NCBI GenBank assembly: GCA_010015655.1
Contig: ML976659.1
Coordinates: 1,272,659-1,336,658, forward strand
Origin: Bimuria novae-zelandiae CBS 107.79
Taxonomy: Eukaryota > Ascomycota > Dothideomycetes > Pleosporales > Didymosphaeriaceae
Direction of reading: 5' to 3'
Length of the DNA stretch: 64,000 nucleotides
Below, in pieces: positions 1 to 11,831 of this stretch (the first letter of the stretch is position 1; every line of letters begins with the position of its first letter). The translations under genes and the position numbers were made by a program. The notes beneath the pieces were generated by a model that made no database searches, was not told where the DNA came from, and saw only the letters and a list, made by a program, of their open reading frames with translations.

Positions 1-1072
1 GCTGGATAGATCGTGGCCGATACTTTTCAAGACGAGGTGGATGAATGCCTTTGGACGACGAGGCAACGCGCGACAGAACGCCTGATTCAAAGGCATCGAG
101 AAACAAGCTATGCCCGTGAGAAGTCTCGAATCTTTGGCGCGTCAGCGGCGTTTTGCCCGCGATGCGAGCTGTCATGCCATGTGCAGTTAAATAGCGTATG
201 AAGCAGGGGCGTTATGGCGACATTGAACTTGTTTGGGCTGGTGGAGGAGTCCGTCGTAGAATGGGTGTAGCAAAGCTACACAGCAATAACGTATCGGCAT
301 ATTATCAAAGCGAGACAGTGATTCAGCCACACCCAGGCATTTCAGAAGACAGGTAGATATATGGATTTGAAGAGCTAAAATTGCACATTCTGTTCCAGGT
401 GATTAGGTGCAAAACCCCCATCAAAGGCTCTGGTAACGTGGGAATGAATGAAAACTGGCCTCCACTTCCTTAGATTCGATGTTGGGAGTATGGGACCATA
501 TTACGATGCCAAACAACGCACTTTGATGGTAGCACACGAGTGTGTTGCGGTCGCTATGTGTGTTAGGATGTTGTAGATGTTATCCTTAAGGTACTCTTGG
601 GTCCCGATTCTACACCAAATGTAAGTATACCTACGCGCCGTGCTTATATGGCTAGAATTACATACCCTTATTCTAATCTTGGCGAAGCAGCTTATCGGGC
701 CTGCTTTATTGTTTTGGAAAAATTGTTAGGGTGTGCTGACGCGGGGGCCGGAGTCGCGTACACGGTTTTGCTGATGCGGCTGATTAACCAAGCGCTGACA
801 TGAATGCCAAAACACTTCAGCTACCAGGCGTGTATGGTGGCTGACGTTACCAAGACGGGATATTATATTCTCACCGCAGGTCGTGGTCGATATTTCTCTT
901 TAAGGGTTCTGTGCAGATCGCATCGTGGCTTGAGAGCTGATGCTGATGCTCGCTATCCCGCATGGTCAACAGCAACGCTTCATCTGCGCACGAACCCAGA
1001 TATACTTCTTCCTAACTTATTTCACCGATCCTTAGATCTTTATTGCTCTAATCTTTGAATCCGCCCTTCATA
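1..1072. other. Intergenic left edge, no supported gene
   Basis: No convincing gene. A short open frame runs from about 10 to 204 on the + strand directly after an acceptor-like gatag and could be the last exon of a gene that starts outside the window, but nothing in it is recognisable. The remainder has frequent stops in all frames. The last 100 bases would hold the promoter and leader of the downstream membrane protein. Confidence 0.4.
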
Positions 1073-2548
1073 ATGGCCACCCCAGAATACGCCGGTATCC
1101 TCCCCGCCGTCCCGTTCGTCTGCGGCATCATCCTCTACAACACCTTCACCCTCTCCCTCAAAACCTTCCTTTCCAAAGCGTACCCACATTTCTACGCCGA
1201 CCTAGCTTCAAACCGCCGCAGCCGACTAGACCCCTACATCGCCTTCCTCACCGGCTGGCTCATCACGCTCTTCTCCACCCCCATCTGCACCATCGCAGCG
1301 CTGCACGCCTCCCCCGAAGCCGCACTTTTCGACGCCGCGCCCCATTCCACACGCCTCGAACAATTCTGCGTCGGCTCCCGCGTTGTCCTCTGGGTCGGAG
1401 AAACGCCGCGCCTTGAGTTTTCTAACTTGTACACGGCACATCATGGATTTTCGCTCGCCGCGTTCGCAGCGATTGAATGGATTGAGGCGCCCCGCATGCA
1501 GCTGTTCGTGCTCTACGCTGCGCTCGCCACCGAGCTTGTATCGACGCTCATCGCGGCGTTGAAGATCACGGGGTGGAACGTGGGGAACTCGGGGTTCGTG
1601 GCGTGTGCGACGCGCGTGAACGTTTTGCTGCTCGCGGGTGTGCGCGTACCGAGTGCGCTGTGGTGCATCTGGCTCGTGCTGGATAGTGGAACCACTGGTA
1701 TGAGAGTCCTCGTTAACGTGGGATCGCTGCTGGTGTATGTGGTGTATCTGATCTATATTACTGGTCGGCAGGCGCAGTCGCTTGGTGTCTTGCGGGTGGA
1801 GCGGCGAGCACCGGCGCGGCTTGTTCTCTTTGAGTCATTCAGTGTTTCGCTGTACGCTGTATTTGTCGGGATAGCTTGGATAGCATCGACGCTCTCTTCT
1901 ATGTGGCTCTACGGTGTGGCTTTGGACAAGATGTTGAGTGACGAGGAGATATGCGGGATGGTTGTGCTAGGGATGAAAGTGGGGGTCGCGGGATTACTGG
2001 GGGCGGCGGGCATTCCTGTTGTCCTGGGCGTGAGGAAGCTTCCTCGCGGCGAGCATCCGAATTGTGCGACACGAGGACTTTGGCTCCAAGCAGGTGAGGC
2101 GTTGATGGGTTTGACATTACTCCTCGCCCATTTTGACGATTCAGCCCAAAAACGTGCGTTGCTCTGCTCTGCTGGTCTTGTCCTGCCGCTTGGGGAGGCT
2201 ATAGGACGGGTGGGCTGCTTCTACGGCGGGTGTTGTGATGGGCGGGCGTCTAGGAAGCGTGGGGAAGAAAAAGACGGTTTCATCGGCTGTAACGGATCTA
2301 TCCCTTTACTCTCCGCTTCGATCAATCTCACGCTGTATGTGGTTGTCGTCACACTACTGATGTGCGGAGTGCTGAGCATTGAGGAAGCAGCACTGTTGGC
2401 TGTCGCTTTCAATGGCTTCGTCAGAGTGTTTGCCAATCACTTTCGCAAAGACCTGACGCGGTTGCGAGGACTTCGAGGTGTGTCTCCTACAACTCTCTTC
2501 GCAAGTTTCCAAGGCGTGGGGGCTATGCTTGCGTTTTCTCGTCTCTAA
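1073..2548 (+). CDS. Polytopic membrane protein, TLC-like N-terminal half and Lgt-like C-terminal half
   Basis: Single-exon gene of 491 codons. I start at the ATG at 1073 (A at -3, G at +4); the frame extends a few codons upstream only through a non-ATG codon. The protein is almost entirely hydrophobic with roughly ten or more membrane segments. Residues about 1-220 resemble a TLC (TRAM/LAG1/CLN8) fold: a segment ending in SNLYTAHHGFSLAAF carries the paired histidines typical of that family. Residues about 330-485 resemble prolipoprotein diacylglyceryl transferase (Lgt): EAIGRVGCFYGGCCDG corresponds to the Lgt GRxGCFxxGCCYG signature and is followed by a PLLSASINL helix in the place of Lgt PVQLYEA. 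Lgt moves diacylglycerol from phosphatidylglycerol to bacterial lipoproteins, a pathway fungi lack, so the substrate here is unknown. I infer a lipid-handling enzyme of an internal membrane. The TLC half is the weaker assignment. Confidence 0.75.
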   Translation: MATPEYAGILPAVPFVCGIILYNTFTLSLKTFLSKAYPHFYADLASNRRSRLDPYIAFLTGWLITLFSTPICTIAALHASPEAALFDAAPHSTRLEQFCVGSRVVLWVGETPRLEFSNLYTAHHGFSLAAFAAIEWIEAPRMQLFVLYAALATELVSTLIAALKITGWNVGNSGFVACATRVNVLLLAGVRVPSALWCIWLVLDSGTTGMRVLVNVGSLLVYVVYLIYITGRQAQSLGVLRVERRAPARLVLFESFSVSLYAVFVGIAWIASTLSSMWLYGVALDKMLSDEEICGMVVLGMKVGVAGLLGAAGIPVVLGVRKLPRGEHPNCATRGLWLQAGEALMGLTLLLAHFDDSAQKRALLCSAGLVLPLGEAIGRVGCFYGGCCDGRASRKRGEEKDGFIGCNGSIPLLSASINLTLYVVVVTLLMCGVLSIEEAALLAVAFNGFVRVFANHFRKDLTRLRGLRGVSPTTLFASFQGVGAMLAFSRL

Positions 2549-3003
2549 TTTTTCGGACTACTCCGTTTCACAACACATGTAGCTGGAACCACAGGCTTTT
2601 GTACCTGCTTATCTTCTTCGACTGCATTCAAGGGCCGGTGCGCATCTTGCGCTTTCAGGGGGTCTGTGATGCAGGTCCAAGAGGCCTCACTAAGATTATG
2701 GTCTTGAGATATCGGGCGATAGTGAAACAGTACTGCCGTCTGCTGCGAGAGGAGTATCATTTTCGAAAGCTCAGGCTTTCACTTGATCCGCCCCGAGAGG
2801 TATGGTTATGCATTCTAGCACAGGGCCCGGGCCCACCATAACGGGCATATATTTCCAATTTATGTCAGTTCAAAATGCTTTGACCGTCCCCTTCTGAATA
2901 TCCGTCTCATCTGTGAAACATCCATCCACTCTGATATCTAATCTTTCGCTTGATTGATCGGAGATGCGCAAAACCCAAGAGCCCCTCACGTAGTTTCACA
3001 GTT
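2549..3003. other. Intergenic between membrane protein and decayed gene
   Basis: Holds the 3' flank of the membrane-protein gene. A 71-codon minus-strand frame with an ATG at 2760 ends inside the stop of that gene; it matches nothing I recognise and is not called. Confidence 0.35.
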
Positions 3004-4660
3004 TTATGCATCCTTCAAGATCTCAGCATAATCATCCAGCTCATGTGGCTCGTCGAGAAATAGCCAGATGCCTTGCGCGATAATCCCCTCTCTCCTCCAT
3101 GCCTCTCTACCCTTGTCCAGACCGATACCATGCCTCATGTACTCCCTCTATAAATTCTTCTCGTGAAAGTCCACGCATCTGGTCTTTAAGCGCCGGATCT
3201 CGTCGTGAGCGGGTGTCTAAGGGATTATTGGGGTTAAGTATATTTAATCTGTTATAGAATTTTTTTATTAAGCGTACCTAAATCTCACATGAATAGGGTG
3301 TGAGATCATGGAATGCCTCTAATAGTTGGCCCAATTAAAGTCCATCTTTGTTTGTAAGTTTTTCCAGGAGCATCAGTCTCCGTTTTTCTGTATGGCTCTC
3401 GAGTGATTCGAAGTACCAGATGCCTACAAAAACGCACGGCGGACTGATAATATGCACTGTATATCGCTAAGGGCATATAGAGTACTTAAGCTCCGGATGC
3501 GGGACGCCTACCTGCGGCCTTTTTATACTTTCTTATGCCATCGCTTGGAGAAACTGCCATAATTGACAAGAAATGCGGCATAAGAGCGATCAGGTCAAGC
3601 ACAACATTGAAACATTGCACGTATGTATGGATTGAACTGGTATTGCGTGAAGTTCAGCCACTTCTTTGGCTCTGCAGTAGGGTTTCGTCCAGCGTGTATC
3701 CGGTAGGATCGAAGTTTGGATTCATAGATCTAGCGAGCGGTAATGGAGGCGTCTCTGATCTGCCAGTCGAAATTTCCACACAGAGCAACACAGTAGTGCG
3801 CGGGTTGCCAATGTTGAGCGGGTCTTCCCAGGTGTCATATTAATCCACAAATGTTCCTGCTTTTCCTTATAAAGAATGTACCCAAACATCCTGTGGCTCG
3901 TCTAGTCTTTCGCAAGACAAAAAAGTAGACATAAATAAATAGAGGCTTACAGGACGAGCAGGTAAAGAAACGAAACGGAGAAATTTGTGGAATCACATCG
4001 ATCTCCTAGTAGTACGATCAACTCGTTAGCGTACAGTTCGTCCTTATTCCTATCTACGTCCTGATCCTCATCCTCTTGATTACCCTCTACAGAAGAATTA
4101 CTAATGTTAATAACTTGATTACCTTCTTAGTTCTCAGGTTCCTTCCAATGGCTGTCATTTTCTTCATCCCCAGACTTAATCTCAGTATCCCCGTTCTCAG
4201 GTGCCTCCTCAACATTCCTATCACTGAACTCTGTATAATCAAACAGATAGGCATCACAATACGCGTCGCCGATCTCTAGAGGGTCTCCAACCGAAGATCC
4301 ATTGTCTAGGTCATCTGCATCACCATCTTCTCTTACAACCTAGACACTATCATCCCTCGGTAGACCAACGAACTCTAACGTGGGCTGGATATGGGCGTCA
4401 GCACCTGTGGCAGGCAAAGTGCCCGGAACAGTCTGCTCGCCGACAACATGGCGGGTAACCTCAATAGTATTAGCTAATTCCCCACCGCGAAACAAATCCA
4501 CTGCCTATATAAATATATGACATGCCTGCCTTGTAAGTCAGCCAGATACCTAGCAAGCTTCTCTGGAACTCGTTTGTATTTAGAACGTTGGCAGGGCCTT
4601 CCACAGGCCCAGCGGAAGCGTCATTTATGGGCATAATCTTAAGCTCATCAAACATAATTG
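3004..4660 (-). pseudogene. Decayed protein-coding gene with acidic centre and conserved-looking C-terminus
   Basis: Not visible as one ORF. Reading the minus strand, frames in consistent order can be followed from about 4660 down to a TAA at 3004. First comes an N-terminal stretch (about 4655-4500). A middle part (about 4475-3990) is rich in Asp/Glu with only two in-frame stops. A C-terminal part (about 3480-3004) is broken by two stops and one single-base frameshift near 3115, and ends in an acidic, amphipathic tail. Stops sit where CAA/CAG or TGG codons are plausible, as RIP or simple decay would give. The middle part is interrupted by AT-richer sequence at about 3850-3990. The product is unrecognised. 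That all parts come from one gene is inferred from shared strand, order and spacing. Confidence 0.45.
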
Positions 4661-4925
4661 CAGGGGAAGGCGTACTCTACAATATAAGAAAGTGTAGGTG
4701 CAACCCACCGTAGGTCTTTGTTCCGATAGTCCCGTAATACCTGTTGAAGTATCTGAACATGGCAGATGTCGAACCATCTCCACCCCTCTCCGGTACAAAC
4801 GCCCACTTTCTATGCGGGATGGTGCGGGAAAGGCGCATGGGCGTCTAGAGCATGCTCGTACGCAAACCAGTGTACAATTTGGGTATTTACATATGCACAT
4901 GCCCATGCAGTCTGCCTCCACCCCC

Positions 4926-7401
4926 CTAATCCTCCTCCAACCACTCCACGGCCCCTTCAACAACCCCTGTCGCAATCCCAATCCACTTCAACGCGGCCAC
5001 CGCATCCTTCTCTTCAATCGCCTCCACAATCCCCGGAAACGTCGCGCCCGCATACCCCGTCCACTTCCCCGGGGCAAAAACCACGTGCTTAAACCACGGT
5101 CTACCATCCAAACCCTCCGCGTAAAGGAACTTGCGTTCCAGCAGCTTGTATTTTGTATTGATGCGGCGGATGGCGTAATACAGCTGTATCTTCTCCCAGA
5201 ACTTCCACCACGGGATGTCGTTGTCGTAGAGCTGCTGGAGCAGCGCGGCGGCGGTGCCGTCGTGTAGGGTGGCGGCGAAGTGGAAGCGATCGACTGCTGT
5301 GTCTAGCGCATCGAAGATTTCGTTGTTACCGTCGCCGAGGTCGAACGAAGATTCTGAGTCGAGCTTGGTCTTGACGCTTTCAACGTAGCGCCTGAGGCCT
5401 TCGGCGTACCGCGTGGCGCTGAGCTGGAGGACGGGCGTCTCGACTAGTTTCGCGGCGACTAAGGCCCATATCTTCGCGATGGTCTCGTGGTAGAGGAAGT
5501 CTGGGTCTCCGTAGCGCTCCATCCATGTGAAGGAGTCGTAGTTGGAGTGGTAGTGGTACACTGGCGAATTGCCACTTGCTCTAAACCCCATGTCGATTGA
5601 CGGAATGCCGGCGAAGTCTTGGAAGGCTGTGTAGTCACTTCCAGACCCCATTGTCGCAATTTTCTTGTCCCAAGTGTCCCCCACTGTCTGGCCCGGAACG
5701 GTCTGATTCGGACTCTGCACAAGCTCCACTGTGATGGACATGTAAGCATGAGGTTCTCAGAAGAGGGGCATATAGGCGGGATCTTACGTGCGTCGATGAC
5801 GACCTGTTCAAGCAGCGGCGCTGCCGTGAGCTTGAAGTCAGGACCTCGCGTGCCGACATCGACATTCAAGTATGCGACTGTGCTCGCAGAGAGCCAGGGC
5901 AGATACTCTTCCACCCACTCGGTCGACCCGACGAGCCCGTATTCTTCACCGTCCCAACTTGCAAACACAATTGTTCTCAGTGGTCTCCAACCTGCGCGCG
6001 TCGCAATGCCAAAACCCCTGATCAGCTCATTGAAAGCCGCAGATCCGCTATTTGGATCTCCAGCACCACCTGCGATCCATGCATCGCGATGGTTCCCTAG
6101 CACGACGATTTCGTCCGGGATGGTGCCGTTGATGATGCCGATGACGTTCCAGAGCGGTGTCGTGACGTAGTCTTGTTCGTTTATGAGGTTGAGGGAAAGA
6201 CTGTCCGGTGAGGGTCCGATGTTGTAGTCGACGCCTTTGTAGCCGAGACCGCCGCCGTGCCAGGACTTGGAGAACGAGGAGGCTTTGGGGCCGTGTCCGT
6301 TGAGGGCTTTGAGGAGAGGGAGGGCATCCTGGTAGGAGATGGGTATCGATGGGATGGAGGGGATGGCGTGGGATGTGTCTTGACGGGGTGCGCCTGGCTT
6401 GGAAGGATATCCCGGGGTCGTTGGGTCGCCGGGAGCAAAGCCTTGAACAATGAGCATGGGTTGGGCTGGTAGGTAGGATAATGGAACTTACTCAAGAACT
6501 GGCAGCTGCCTCGCTGGACGCTGCTCGGCTGGCGCGCCGGGCCGTTGGGGTATGTATCGTAGCCATTCTCTTCGGTGACTTCTCCATCATCGCCCGGATC
6601 AGTGTAGATGATGGCGCCGACCATACCAAGCTCCTGCGCTCTCTTGACCTTGAGTCCACGGAACACACCGCCGTACTTGACTAGGGCGATCTTGCCTTCT
6701 AGCGGCACATTCGCAGCCTGCAAATCTTCAAAGTCCTGGTATGTCCCGTAGTTGACGAAGACGTATCCCGCCGTGACATTGCCGCTCGCGCTGTATCCGT
6801 GGAACGTCGGCACGCGGTCCTTTAGTCCACTGGTGGCATCCTCCTTGAGCACATCCTCTTCCAAGCTAGCCTCGTACTTGATCTTCCACTGGTCCTCCGC
6901 GGCATCCTTCTCGCCTTTCTCCTTCTCCAACAGCGCGAGTCGGTGCCCCTTGGGGTAGTTGATGTACACGTCGTAGTCCACGATGGTGCTCGCCACGCCG
7001 AACTCCTCCCACCGCTCCTTCGTCCAAATCGCCTGGCTCAAGTTCTTCCCGGCCAGATGCGGGCCGCTCGTGTAATATCTGCTCCATTCGCGCGCTTTCT
7101 CGCTGTCGGGCGTCTCTTTCAATATGGCCACCAAGCTGTCGTAGTCCAGCCCTCTGTTGTTTGGCCAGCCATCTGGCAGCTTCCCAGGCAGGTATCTCGA
7201 GGTTGACAGACCTGCAGTCGTGTCCGAGTCGTCGTCGCCAAGCGGTAGGAAGTTGAGTATGAGCACGGCAGCGATGAGGCCGGTGAACAGCGAGATGGAG
7301 AGGAAGAGGGTGCAGACGTAGCGCAGGCGGTGGTGCGGGTAGCGGTCGCGGTGGGGGCGTGTCTGCACGACGGTTATCAGCGGCGTGCGTTCGTCACTCA
7401 T
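4926..7401 (-). CDS. Type II membrane zinc peptidase, glutamate carboxypeptidase II / transferrin-receptor-like (M28)
   Basis: Three exons, complement(join(4926..5728, 5788..6441, 6492..7401)), about 788 aa. Introns are 50 bp (6442-6491, GTAAGT...AAG) and 59 bp (5729-5787, GTAAGA...CAG). The first acceptor is chosen because it restores the family sequence QFLS-APGDPTTPGYPS. Residues 28-52 form one signal anchor after a short basic cytoplasmic tail. A PA domain follows (VKYGGVFRGLKVKRAQELG region), then the M28 catalytic domain with all five zinc-ligand positions of PSMA: His in NHRDAW, Asp in AGDPNSG, the EE pair in WDGEEYG, Asp in YLNVD and His in YHYHSNYD. A helical dimerisation domain ends the protein. 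Family members cleave C-terminal acidic residues or small peptides outside the cytosol, in fungi probably in the vacuole, endomembranes or at the surface. An in-frame ATG at 7434 would add 11 residues; 7401 has the better context (A at -3). Confidence 0.92.
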
Positions 7402-7680
7402 GATGCATTTCTCATCTCCTGCATCTACGCCCATTGGAAAGGAAGGAACGCGGCTGGCAGCGCATGCGTCGTCTGGTTAAGCTCGAGCTGGAGAGCTTGG
7501 GCGGGGAAAGCTGGCGTGCGTTGGGGTCGAAACGTCATTGGCGCATTAGTCAGAGAAAGATGGGGCGAAACCAGCATCACTCCATTCGTCTTTCTACTTC
7601 CTCTTCAGCAACACCATCACCACCACCACAGTACCTAGATATCACCAGCTTGCTCACTGCACGTTCTGTTATGGTATAAA
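7402..7680 (-). promoter_or_regulatory. Upstream region of the M28 peptidase gene
   Basis: About 280 bp of normal-composition DNA between the peptidase start and the abrupt edge of the AT-rich block at about 7680. It must contain the promoter and leader of the minus-strand peptidase. A short CAC/CCA-rich simple run lies near 7608-7632. No clear TATA element or operator is visible. Confidence 0.35.
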
Positions 7681-8763
7681 TATAGTATATTAGGCCTGTG
7701 AGCCTTAATTAATCTGGAAGATACTAGCACTACTATTTTATTAATAAAAAACTATATTAATAAATTTATAATCTATTTTAAGCGTATTTAACTAATATTA
7801 ATAAGACTTAGCTTTATAGCTATATAACTAAACGCTACTAAGCCTTAGTAGTAAAAAAAGAAAAATAGTAATAAAGATAAACCTCAATACCTATATAGTC
7901 TAAAACATTACTAGACTAAATGCTAGGTAATTAACGCTAAGCATCTAAAATAACTATAAAACTATACTAATACTATTAGCTAGAAGAAGCTAAATACCGC
8001 CTTTACTACTAATTATAGCCTAAAAGATAAAATTAATAAGTTACTTAACTAGTAGCGTGTAAAGTAGTAAAATAGGAATATTATTATAAATAATAATAAT
8101 AATCCACCTACTAAACTAATAGCGAATACAGTACTATTTATGTCTTAGGACAAGAACGAAAAGCTCTACGCTCTGTGTAAGAAGGAAGAGCTTCGCACTC
8201 TACATAAAACTAAGAGCTTTGCGCTCTATACAAGGATACTAATAAGAATTTAGCTTAGTTAAACATAGGTAACAGCACAAAGCCTAAGGATAGCCTATAT
8301 ATAGCTATTAGCGTAGAAAAAGATATTAACAAACTTAATAATTAATAAATACTTAATTCTAGCACTAACACCTACGTTATTAATAGTAAAGACTAGGTAG
8401 GATAAATAAAGGAGTATAACACTAGTATAGGCTATATTCAAACTACTACTTAAAAAAGTTTAAAATTTAAAGTAAAAACGCTAATAAGAGTTAAAATGCT
8501 AAAATTACTTTTATTACTTATAGATAAATTTTTTTTATTAATTTTATTAGCCTAGCACATGGGCACAAAATAAATATATATTTTAATTTAGGCTAAGACA
8601 TATTGTATAAAAGTAATCTAAAGATAATACTTGCATATTTAGAATATAATAAAGGTTATTAGATAGTAGATGCTAATACATCCTACTATCTAAAGCCTAC
8701 GCCTTTATTATCTTTTAGAACTACCTATAGACCTTTAAAGGCTCCGCGCCCAGACCAGATTGT
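7681..8763. other. AT-rich, RIP-like decayed repeat DNA
   Basis: Composition drops sharply to A+T-rich sequence dominated by TA dinucleotides, with stops in every frame. A few short islands keep GC (about 8140-8230, with repeated gctct/agagc words). This is what RIP-mutated transposon sequence looks like, but I cannot assign it to a family. Confidence 0.6.
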
Positions 8764-9215
8764 TGTTACGACCACGAACCCCACAAGGATGAAGAAGCCA
8801 GACAATTACGCCAAGAGAGTAATTGTTGACGAAGTAGCAGAGTTAACGGGACCTAACGGGGCGCGGGGCAGCTTAGTCAGCAGTCACGTGACGAAGTCCC
8901 GCATAAAGGGAAGTCCCATGGGACTACCGTAGTCCCTGGGACTACAGGGCCTTGGCGGGACTACGAAGAAGGAATAGGCTAGTATATAGTGTGGCGACTT
9001 TCCTATTATTGTTTCCTTCCTTATAGTTAACTTATATATCTTCTGTGCGAGTACGTTCTCCTATACAGACTAATAGTTATTTTATTCGTTATAAGATTAG
9101 ATTATCTAGCCGCGCTAAGTGTCGCATCAACTTGTACCACTAAATAATCCGTGAAGTACCACGATACCTTACCGCCCTAACCCGGATCGGAACAAGGTGT
9201 GAGAGCCTCATAACA
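8764..9215 (+). repeat. Solo gypsy-type LTR
   Basis: A 452-bp unit that begins TGTTAC and ends TAACA. Its 3' half, from ttccttatagttaactta to the end, is nearly collinear with the two LTRs of the gypsy element at 30278 and 36801, so it belongs to the same or a sister family. Its first about 220 bp (the U3 portion) are different and contain nested palindromes such as GTCCCATGGGAC and TAGTCCCTGGGACTA near 8915-8945. The 5-bp flanks (attgt / agaat) do not match, so a target-site duplication is not visible. It is much less mutated than the AT-rich DNA on both sides. Confidence 0.75.
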
Positions 9216-10045
9216 AGAATAATCTTTAGAGGAGCTCAACAAAGCTTAGATAAAGATCTATTAAAAGCTTATAGGCTATTTTACCTACCTAATATAGTAT
9301 ACCTAACCTAATCTAACTCGCGCTCACGTTATCTACGCCTTATATTTAACTAATTCTAATTAAGTACACGTTAAATCTATTTAAAAGATATAGCGTTATA
9401 TTCCTAATATTAAGTATCAAGCCTTGCAGGCACAAGCTATAGATAAAAGAGGTATTTAAAAGTATTTTATAATACTATAAAACTATCGCGATCTAATCTT
9501 CTTTAAGGTATTTAATACTACTTTTACTAATAATATTAAGACGCGCTAGAGCTCTTAAAGGTACGTATTTTAGTTATTTAGTATAACAATTAGCTAGAAA
9601 TTAACGCTATAACATATAGTTATAAAATTAATTACTAAATTAGAGATAGAGGAGTAGTATTATCTATTTAAAGAACTATCTTTAAAGCTTAACTAAACGC
9701 CTATTATTTAGTATAATAACTAATAAACTATAGGCATAATTATAAAAGAAAGAAATAAGCTTAGCACTAAGCTTATATATATTAATATTTACTAGAACTA
9801 GGTTTATTAGGAGGTTAGAGAGAATCGCCTCTATACTTAATAAAAGTATATTAAATTTATATAATACCTATACCTTATAGATATTTGTTTAAAGATTCGT
9901 AAAATAGAAAAGGACACTTAAGAGATTATCCTTACGTTATAAATTAACTATAGGATAAGGGGTTATATAATAGTTATAAAAAGACGCAGATTACTAGTGC
10001 TGCTTCCTTATTATATAAAACAACTCTTACCTCAACAGGATCATA
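9216..10045. other. AT-rich, RIP-like decayed repeat DNA
   Basis: Continuation of the AT-rich block after the solo LTR. There are no open frames, TA dinucleotides are dense, and the block ends abruptly at about 10045 where GC returns. No primer-binding site or Gag-like remnant can be recognised directly after the LTR, so I cannot say whether this is the interior of its element. Confidence 0.55.
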
Positions 10046-11831
10046 GATACGTCATGTAAATAGACCCTACTGCTGGCCCGTGGAGAGCGCAGCAGGAACA
10101 CAACAACAGAACAACAGAACAAGAACAACAACACAATACATGATACACTGATTTTACTACTTCGCACGGCTACCCTTTGTCTCACTGCATTGATTGTAAC
10201 AAATATGATTCAGTCTGATGAGAGTGATACCACAGATATTTGTAAAGGGCTATGTATGAGCTTCTCGGTGTGTCACAGACAAAAGCCTCCGTCTGTGGCG
10301 TATAGTAAAGCTCCGCGCCAACCAGCGTCCGACCAATCGATCTGTCGAGCCGAGGCTACAGGTAACTATCAAACCTATCAGACGAGGTCTCGCGCGGCTG
10401 CTTGTCCCACTTTTTGATCTGCCCTCACTTTAGAACCGACCGATATGTGGAGACTGCAATTCGACTGGCAAGTGTGGACGGGTTTGGTTAATGTTGATCC
10501 TCGGTGCCAGACAATCGGTGCGGTCACCAATTATCGGACAATTGTCGAATGGTATGTATGGGTCTTGCCTTGCACCGATGACAATGGCCTCAGTCATGGT
10601 ATACAGAAGACCCATTCAGCATTTCATAACCAAAGTAGACCATCCAACCAAACTGGAGGCCATACCTGGCTTCGAGCTGCGTCTCAATCTCCCATGCTAT
10701 TGCAACCCCCCCCCCCATACGTAGCATTCGTCTGGTGGGCAAGCGCGCAGATGCAAACTTTGTAAAGATAGCAATGGGTGTATATATGCTGATATGATCT
10801 CTGCGTTATATTAAAAAAAAAGGTGACATACGACACGCATTGGAAGCTCGAGACCATAATGCAAGCATCGATAGGATGATGCTGCTTGTAGCAATATTGA
10901 TTTTCCCTCGTGTAATAGCCCGCGGGCCGTGGTCTCTGTCAGGCGGAATTGTTCGAAGGTTGGAGGTAATAGCGGCATAATATTTCCTAGAAATCGTCAG
11001 CGGCAGTTCATTTGCAGTCCTCTACGTCGCGCCGAGAGCGCTAACACCAATGACCAAGATCAGTTCAAACCCTGATTTACTAGCCTCGGTGCAAGCTGTA
11101 GACCAAGATTGTCTACGCACTTCATGTGACTCGACGCGACAGAGCGGCTTGCTCTACCATACCTTATGCACATGTGGTTACACGTATGCGCAATTCTGGG
11201 TGCTTACCTCGTCTCATAGCAGTCAGTGACCTGCTTGAATCGCGCCACTGCGCTTTCGGGTGGAGGGCCTCACCTAGTGCTTTGCCTGTGGGCGAAGACG
11301 GCGTCGTGAGAACAAATCCGGGCAAAGGCGTCGGCCCATAGCACATATCAATGGCGCGGCGGGGTACATGGTGGACGTCGAGCTCGCTGAGATGAGGCTG
11401 TATAAGAGTTCCTGGCCGTCTTTGACGGTGGATTATGGAGATATCTGTCCTCACGGTGAGCAGACGCAACGTTAGAAAGACAGGCAGACCAAGTGGAGTA
11501 ACATGTGCGCAAGCCACAAGTTGTAGCGGCAGCGATAGATGGAAAGACAGAAGCAGTATGGCTGCCAGCTGGCGTGCGCCGCGAAACTGTAGGTAGAGTA
11601 TGGTGAAGTTGAAGTCAAAACGGTTGTGTTATTTTTATGGGCTGTTGGCGAAAGGCGCGTCAATTTCGGCAGCACTAGCACGTGACCGCTGCCAGCGTAC
11701 TAGACGTATTTCGAAGCCGAATAGGCAGAAATTTGGGTTTCAGAACATTACTGCCATCACAAAGCGACATATCGCCTCGGAATATAGAAGTACAATTACA
11801 AAACTTCCAATCACAAGGCGCTCCGTCAAGA
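10046..11831. other. Low-information DNA, no supported gene
   Basis: Mixed composition and only short overlapping frames. It starts with an AAC/AACAAC-rich simple stretch (about 10095-10138), contains a 13-base C run near 10708-10720 and a short A run near 10813. The last about 230 bp could be the promoter and leader, or an upstream exon, of the gene called at 11832. Confidence 0.4.

Noticed and set aside
10..204. Short + strand open frame at the window edge
   Set aside because: No ATG, no domain, and a start only by an assumed acceptor; kept as a note, not a gene.
2545..2760. 71-codon minus-strand frame converging on the membrane protein gene
   Set aside because: It has an ATG but composition is nondescript and it overlaps the stop codon of a well-supported gene.
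10690..10725. Regulatory C-run
   Set aside because: A 13-base homopolymer alone is a simple-sequence or sequencing feature; no context supports a function.
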